Below the pieces are notes generated by a model. It did no database searches and was not told where the DNA came from. It saw only the letters and a program-made list of their open reading frames with translations. The translations under genes were made by a program, and so were the position numbers. Positions 60,157-64,000 of a DNA stretch of 64,000 nucleotides are shown one piece after another (position 1 is the first letter of the stretch; every line of letters starts with the position of its first letter). The DNA comes from Furfurilactobacillus entadae (GTDB lineage Bacteria; Bacillota; Bacilli; Lactobacillales; Lactobacillaceae), in the NCBI RefSeq assembly GCF_045862745.1, contig NZ_BQXN01000003.1, positions 82,356 through 146,355 of the forward strand. Reading direction: 5' to 3'.

Positions 60157-61299
60157 CTAAACCTTCCGGTAACGCCGAAGTCCCACTACATTCAGATAGC
60201 CTAACACAATGGTAAAGATGATTAAGACTGCGACATCTCCCCACAGATTAATTAAATTCTCGCCGTGGAAAATGATGCCTTCTTGCGCATCCGCTGCATA
60301 CCGTAACGGGAGAACGTAAGAAATTGCATCAAGCCATTTTGGTAGTGAATCTAACGGCACTAAGCCCGACAAAAAGATCTGGGGCACCACGACAATTGGA
60401 ATAAACTGAATCATCTGGAATTCAGAACTTGCCAGTGTCGATAGCAAAATTCCGGCTGCCAGTGCAACAAACGCGACCAACATATTAATAATGATTAAGT
60501 TAATAATATTACCGACAATTTCAATTTTTAGCAACCACACCGTGACCAACACGATGATGATGGTCTGAAAGAATGCCAAGATTCCGTAACTTCCCAGGTA
60601 CCCCAAAACGATTTCCGTTCGTTTGACCGGGGTGGATAACACCCGGTCCAGTGTGCCGGTGGTTCGCTCCTTCAACAAGCCCATGCCTGAGACCAGGAAC
60701 ACAAATAAAAAGACAAAGAACGCCATCAAAATCGGCATCAACTTATTAAAAAAGTTGGTATCTGCATTCCCATATGCGTAATGGTTGTGAATGGTGACAG
60801 CACCGTTTGTGGGAATTGCCGGTTGTGCCGCTTGTTGGCCAGTCGCAACGCCACCAGATCGGGCCATGAGTTGCTGGTTTGCTTTCGCTAAGGTCGTCAC
60901 CGTTGTCGCTAACTTTGTGATGGTCGTTTTGGTGATGCTACTTTGCAACCCCATCTTCGTGGCCGCAGTCTTCCCTGAATCCGTATTTGCATACGTGACA
61001 TCAAATCGATCGTCCTTTTGTTTAATGAAGGCATCAACGTGTTGCTTGGTCAGTGCGTGGCGTGCTGCCGTTTCTGAATCATAATGCTTGACGCTGACGT
61101 GGTTAACATCCTTTAATTCCCGCGTAATGGTCGTGTTGACGTTGACCACACCGATCGTTACGTTTGTATCGGAGTTCGTGTTAAACACAACACTCATTAA
61201 CCACATGACAAGGATTGGGGCCAAAAAGACCAGCGCCAGTGTCCGCTTGTCCCGCACCAGTTCCGTTAAAATTCGTTTGATGATTTGACTAACCCGCAT
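60157..61299 (-). CDS. ABC-2 type transporter permease
   Basis: A 380-residue permease with one N-terminal and five C-terminal membrane segments. A large extracytoplasmic domain (residues ~45-205) contains a Gln/Ala/Thr-rich coil. GMGLLKERTTGTLDRVLSTPVKRTEIVLGY near residue 225 is the ABC-2 signature. The ATG at 61299 follows GAGGG at 8 bases and overlaps the ATPase gene by 11 bases. Export of drugs or lipids is likely, unspecified. Confidence 0.87.
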   Translation of the reverse strand: MRVSQIIKRILTELVRDKRTLALVFLAPILVMWLMSVVFNTNSDTNVTIGVVNVNTTITRELKDVNHVSVKHYDSETAARHALTKQHVDAFIKQKDDRFDVTYANTDSGKTAATKMGLQSSITKTTITKLATTVTTLAKANQQLMARSGGVATGQQAAQPAIPTNGAVTIHNHYAYGNADTNFFNKLMPILMAFFVFLFVFLVSGMGLLKERTTGTLDRVLSTPVKRTEIVLGYLGSYGILAFFQTIIIVLVTVWLLKIEIVGNIINLIIINMLVAFVALAAGILLSTLASSEFQMIQFIPIVVVPQIFLSGLVPLDSLPKWLDAISYVLPLRYAADAQEGIIFHGENLINLWGDVAVLIIFTIVLGYLNVVGLRRYRKV

Positions 61300-62017
61300 G
61301 ATGGTCACCCTCTGCTTTCAAAAAGACTTCTTCAATGGTCGTTACGTCGTACTGCGTCTTTAACGTTGCTGGTTTATCAAACGCCACCACGTGTCCATCC
61401 AGCAGGAGGGCCACCCGATCGACCTTCTCCGCCTCGTCCATAACGTGCGTCGTAATGAGCACGCTGGCACCGGCTGCCGTTACCCGGCGAAGTTCTTCCC
61501 AAATTTGAATCCGCAACGCCGGATCGATCCCCACCGTTGGCTCATCCAACACCAGTAGTTCCGGTTGACCAAGGAGCGCAATTGCCAGTGATAACCGCCG
61601 CATCATCCCACCAGAATAGCCAGAGACAGCTTTTCCTAAGGCGTCCTTGAGGTCAACAACCGCTGCCACCCGGTCAATTTCCGTTGTTCGTTCGGGTTGT
61701 TTTAGCCCCTTCATTGCAGCGAAGAAAGCTAAGTTCTCCCGACCAGACAATGTCTCGTACAGTGCATCCGATTGAGCCATGTAACCAATTCTGGCCAGTA
61801 ATTCCCGATTCGGCATCTGCTGGCCAAAAACGGCTGCCGTTCCGTCATCGACAACTTCCATCCCTAACGTGGTCTTAATGACCGTTGATTTCCCAGCACC
61901 AGATGGGCCAATCAAACCAACGATTTCGCCAGGTTGAACATCCATGTCGATTCCTTTTAACACTTGTTGTTTGCCAAACTGCTTCTTGACGCCCTTTAGT
62001 AAGATTACGTCCGTCAT
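61289..62017 (-). CDS. ABC transporter ATP-binding protein (drug/antibiotic exporter type)
   Basis: A 242-residue ATPase. Walker A is GLIGPSGAGKSTVIKT near residue 37, the signature is VSGYSGGMMRRLSLAIA near residue 133, and Walker B is LLVLDEPTVGIDPALR. The switch histidine is in VLITTHVMDEAEKVD. It is the first gene of the exporter operon. Confidence 0.92.
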   Translation of the reverse strand: MTDVILLKGVKKQFGKQQVLKGIDMDVQPGEIVGLIGPSGAGKSTVIKTTLGMEVVDDGTAAVFGQQMPNRELLARIGYMAQSDALYETLSGRENLAFFAAMKGLKQPERTTEIDRVAAVVDLKDALGKAVSGYSGGMMRRLSLAIALLGQPELLVLDEPTVGIDPALRIQIWEELRRVTAAGASVLITTHVMDEAEKVDRVALLLDGHVVAFDKPATLKTQYDVTTIEEVFLKAEGDHHAG

Positions 62018-62036
62018 TTAAATCATCTCCAAAAAG

Positions 62037-62050
62037 TGAGTGAGCATTCA
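62037..62050. promoter_or_regulatory. TetR-type operator 1 of the ABC exporter operon
   Basis: TGAGTG-AG-CATTCA, a near-perfect palindrome (one mismatched pair) 20 bases before the ATPase start. Confidence 0.6.
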
Positions 62051-62097
62051 TTTCCTTTACGAACTTAGCTTACCAGTTTATTTTTTTCTGTCAACAC

Positions 62098-62115
62098 AAA
62101 TGAATAAATTCATTT
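62098..62115. promoter_or_regulatory. TetR-type operator 2 of the ABC exporter operon
   Basis: AAATGAAT-AA-ATTCATTT, an 18-bp perfect palindrome. It lies just upstream of a consensus TTGACA (minus strand, 62094-62089) that probably is the -35 box; the -10 is weak (TAAGCT at 16 bases). Confidence 0.7.
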
Positions 62116-62156
62116 AATCATCGTGTGCTTTCAGTGAAGAAATGCGTCTCTACAAC

Positions 62157-62190
62157 GCAAAAAGGCGCCTTCCGTAGTGACAGAAAGCGC
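62157..62190 (-). terminator. Terminator after the tautomerase pair
   Basis: On the minus strand AGGCGC pairs with GCGCCT (further TTC/GAA pairing) and is followed by TTTTT, 23 bases after the tautomerase stop. Confidence 0.78.
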
Positions 62191-62212
62191 CTGATTAATA
62201 TGCTTTTAGCGA

Positions 62213-62602
62213 TTACAGCTCGCCGGTTAAGAATTGTGCTTCCCCTTTACCAAAGCTCCAATCATCATCGTTATTTGGCGATAGACTCACCATCACATCT
62301 TCGGGCCGGATTCCTAACTCTTGGTGCAAACGGTCCACCAATGTTTTGTAGAACGCTTGCTTTGCCTTTGTTGCCCGTGGCCGGGTGGTCAAGTGAAAGA
62401 CCACAACGTCCTTGGTTCGACTAAAGCCCAACCCCGTATCTAAAATCTGCATTTCAAACGGTTCATGTTGTGTTAATAGCTGATAACGATCACCAACTGG
62501 CGTGTTTAATGTTTTTAATTGAACCTCATACGCAATCGTCAGTAACCGTTCCAAATAGGCCTCATCGTGACCCTTGATCACATCAATTCTCATTAATGGC
62601 AT
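62213..62602 (-). CDS. Tautomerase superfamily protein 1
   Basis: A 129-residue protein starting MPLMRIDVIKGHDEAYLERLL. Pro2 right after the start would become the N-terminal catalytic proline of the tautomerase superfamily. Its length places it in the double-length MSAD-like group. GEAQFLTGEL ends it. Substrate unknown. It is 16 bases after the second tautomerase gene. Confidence 0.85.
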   Translation of the reverse strand: MPLMRIDVIKGHDEAYLERLLTIAYEVQLKTLNTPVGDRYQLLTQHEPFEMQILDTGLGFSRTKDVVVFHLTTRPRATKAKQAFYKTLVDRLHQELGIRPEDVMVSLSPNNDDDWSFGKGEAQFLTGEL

Positions 62603-62618
62603 TATTTTTCCTCCTAAA

Positions 62619-63020
62619 TTAATTCAATTGTGATTGAATGTAACGAAATTCTTGTGTTTGACCACCAAAGCCCCACGAATTTCCGTTAACGTCTTGCATA
62701 ACAACGTAGCTTGCCTCGTTCAAATCGCCAAGAATGGTGGTCATTCTTGAATAAACTTCGGTCAGAAACTGCGCCTTTTGCTCCCGTGTATTGGTGCCCT
62801 CGGTTAGCTTAATTTCCAAGGAAAAAGTCGGTTTATCTGTGTCGGCAACGGCCTGCCCGCCAATGTACCAGTGGGCCGCCGGGGCAAACGCCAGGTCAAT
62901 CGCCACAACGGGACGCGCCTTTTTCAAAACGGTTACCGTTAGATCTGTCAACATTTTTGCAATTTCATCCGCTTGTCCTTGGTGTTGTTCACCAACGACC
63001 CGAACCCTTAAATAAGGCAT
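62619..63020 (-). CDS. Tautomerase superfamily protein 2
   Basis: A 133-residue protein starting MPYLRVRVVGEQHQGQ, again with the catalytic Pro2. SWGFGGQTQEF near the C-terminus parallels WSFGKGEAQF in its neighbour, showing common origin. The pair is divergent from a LysR gene, a layout seen for small tautomerase operons. The reaction may be keto-enol isomerisation of an unknown acid. Confidence 0.85.
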   Translation of the reverse strand: MPYLRVRVVGEQHQGQADEIAKMLTDLTVTVLKKARPVVAIDLAFAPAAHWYIGGQAVADTDKPTFSLEIKLTEGTNTREQKAQFLTEVYSRMTTILGDLNEASYVVMQDVNGNSWGFGGQTQEFRYIQSQLN

Positions 63021-63131
63021 TCAACGACCTCCTTACCTTTGATAATTAGAATTATACCCAGCTAAATGATTGAGCGATATTACCAAAATGTGGTAGGGTT
63101 ATCGAAAATATCGATTACACGGAGGCCCGCC
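63021..63131. promoter_or_regulatory. Divergent control region between tautomerases and lysR
   Basis: Two dyads are visible: ACCA-AAATG-TGGT (63082-63094) and ATCGA-AAATA-TCGAT (63101-63115). A GGAGG before lysR lies at about 63119-63124. LysR binding is plausible but the T-N11-A box is not clear. Confidence 0.4.
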
Positions 63132-63872
63132 ATGTTTCACGACTTAGAGATTCTTGAACACCTATACGCCACCAGGTCGATCAACAAGACAGCACAAGCG
63201 CTTGGTTACGCCCAGTCAAGCATCAGTGCGATTCTCAAAAAGGTTGAAACTGACTTTAACTTCACGTTATTCAACCGGACCCATGCAGGGTTGATCCCAA
63301 CACGCGCCGGTGAAATTTTCTACGAATACATGCTGGAGGTGTTGTCCGCGACGAAAACAACACGAGCAACACTACAACAATTGCAGGTAAAGCCCAAGGT
63401 TTTACTTTCAACGTTTTTATTTAATTTCCTGCTTCGAAACGGTGAACTTCCCGCTGTGAGCGACACAACCTTTGACATTAAGTCATCTACGTTTATTAGT
63501 AAAAGTCATGATTCAAGTTACAACACGGTCATCACGTACGTTAACGCCTATCAAAATTCTAATTATACACAAGTAAAGGCCGGGATCATGGCCAGTTTCT
63601 TTGCCGTCAACAAAACGGCGGCGCCCAATTTCAGCTCGCTCCCCTACCTTGTCAACAGTGACCACGTCTGTCCGTTTACTAAGGAAACCTACCGCAAGGT
63701 TCCTAGCAACATCGTTGAAATCGATTCCTGGGATAGCATCATCAACCTTGTTGCACAGGGCAAAGGGATCGCGCTGTTGCCAAATTACATTAACAATGAC
63801 CATCATTTTGATCGGTTACCAGGCACACCAGAACTTCAGGTTCAGTACCAGTGGCTAGAGAAAAAAAGTTAG
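63132..63872 (+). CDS. LysR family regulator, short form
   Basis: A 246-residue regulator. The N-terminal helix-turn-helix (DLEILEHLYATRSINKTAQALGYAQSSISAILKKVE, residues 3-38 in pieces) is typical. The effector domain is ~150 residues, about 50 shorter than usual LysR proteins (~290-300). The ATG follows GGAGG; upstream in-frame codons were rejected. An IS3-type element lies 20 bases after the stop but does not cut the reading frame. It probably controls the divergent tautomerases. Confidence 0.82.
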   Translation: MFHDLEILEHLYATRSINKTAQALGYAQSSISAILKKVETDFNFTLFNRTHAGLIPTRAGEIFYEYMLEVLSATKTTRATLQQLQVKPKVLLSTFLFNFLLRNGELPAVSDTTFDIKSSTFISKSHDSSYNTVITYVNAYQNSNYTQVKAGIMASFFAVNKTAAPNFSSLPYLVNSDHVCPFTKETYRKVPSNIVEIDSWDSIINLVAQGKGIALLPNYINNDHHFDRLPGTPELQVQYQWLEKKS

Positions 63873-63891
63873 TAAAGGCACCATTCCGCCT

Positions 63892-64000
63892 TGACGTTTA
63901 CCCAAAAAGTTGGAACTAAATAGTTTTGTTAATTAGGCAGTTAATTGCCGCTCGAAATCGAGTGGTGATTGACCGCATAATTTTATTTGAATTCGCTTTT
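63892..64000 (-). mobile_element. IS3-family element, right end (partial)
   Basis: From about 63892 (TGACGTTTACCCAAAAAGTT, a TG start as in IS3 ends) to the window edge. It contains the transposase 3' end on the minus strand. The exact terminal inverted repeat and target duplication cannot be confirmed because the other end is outside. Confidence 0.7.
63933..64000 (-). CDS. IS3-family transposase OrfB, C-terminal fragment
   Basis: The last 21 codons and stop (TAA at 63935-63933) read RIQIKLCGQSPLDFERQLTA, matching the conserved NxxRIQxKLxGxSPxxYRxQ end of IS3/IS150 integrase-type transposases. The remainder lies beyond base 64000. Confidence 0.82.
   Translation of the reverse strand, partial: KRIQIKLCGQSPLDFERQLTA

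Noticed and set aside
63132..63872. LysR truncated by IS insertion
   Set aside because: The stop codon lies 20 bases before the apparent IS end, so the insertion did not create the stop. The short effector domain may be native.

Overview
The window reads as chromosomal DNA from a heterofermentative lactic acid bacterium of the Lactobacillaceae. The evidence is Firmicutes-type Shine-Dalgarno sites, a pdu microcompartment operon beside a complete cbi/cob/hem cluster (known in Limosilactobacillus reuteri, Furfurilactobacillus rossiae and relatives), an Asp23/AmaP cluster, a ComK-like protein and an IS3-type transposase end. The base composition looks moderate, near balanced. Species cannot be fixed from the sequence alone; Furfurilactobacillus or a relative is a guess.

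Layout. 1-8258 (minus): pduABCDEGHKJL and the start of eutJ, coding for a B12-dependent diol/glycerol dehydratase, its reactivase and shell proteins. 8534-9394 (plus): the PocR-type activator. 9538-10466 (plus): a secreted DUF4430 protein and an ECF transporter S component. 10529-11584 (minus): cobT. 11798-38330 (minus): one run of 32 tightly packed or overlapping genes: a CblT-like S component, cobD, cbiA, cbiB, cbiC, cbiD, cbiE, cbiT, cbiF, cbiG, cbiH, cbiJ, cobA-hemD, cbiK, cbiL, cbiMNQO, cbiP, a precorrin-2 dehydrogenase, hemACBL, a CblS-like kinase, cobU, cobS, cobC, a second HemD-like gene, a flavin reductase and pduU. 38645-39767 (plus): a PduO-type adenosyltransferase and a second histidine phosphatase. 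Together these run from glutamyl-tRNA through 5-aminolevulinate and the anaerobic (early cobalt) corrin ring to adenosylated, nucleotide-loop-bearing cobamide, which is the cofactor of PduCDE. No bluB is present, so the lower ligand may be adenine (pseudo-B12) or a salvaged base.

39830-48166 holds ordinary accessory loci: an SDR/TetR pair with twin palindromic operators, a flavodoxin, the amaP-DUF2273-asp23-asp23 envelope stress cluster, a CPA1 antiporter, an NAD(P)-binding protein and an MFS efflux pump with a MarR regulator.

48504-56774 (minus) is a ribose regulon: rbsR; then rbsD2, an FHS-type permease and rbsK; then rbsD1, rbsA, rbsC and rbsB. It has matching RbsR-like operators and a cre site. 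Each of the two ribose operons ends in a related ~116-nt double hairpin. Their sequences differ but their pairing is conserved, and each has a duplicate of one half next to it. This is the most unusual structure in the window.

57006-64000 holds a long ComK-like protein, an NCS1 nucleobase permease preceded by what looks like a leader-peptide attenuator (35-codon reading frame ending inside an intrinsic terminator), a TetR-controlled ABC-2 exporter, two tautomerases opposite a short LysR regulator, and the 3' end of an IS3-family transposase at the window edge.
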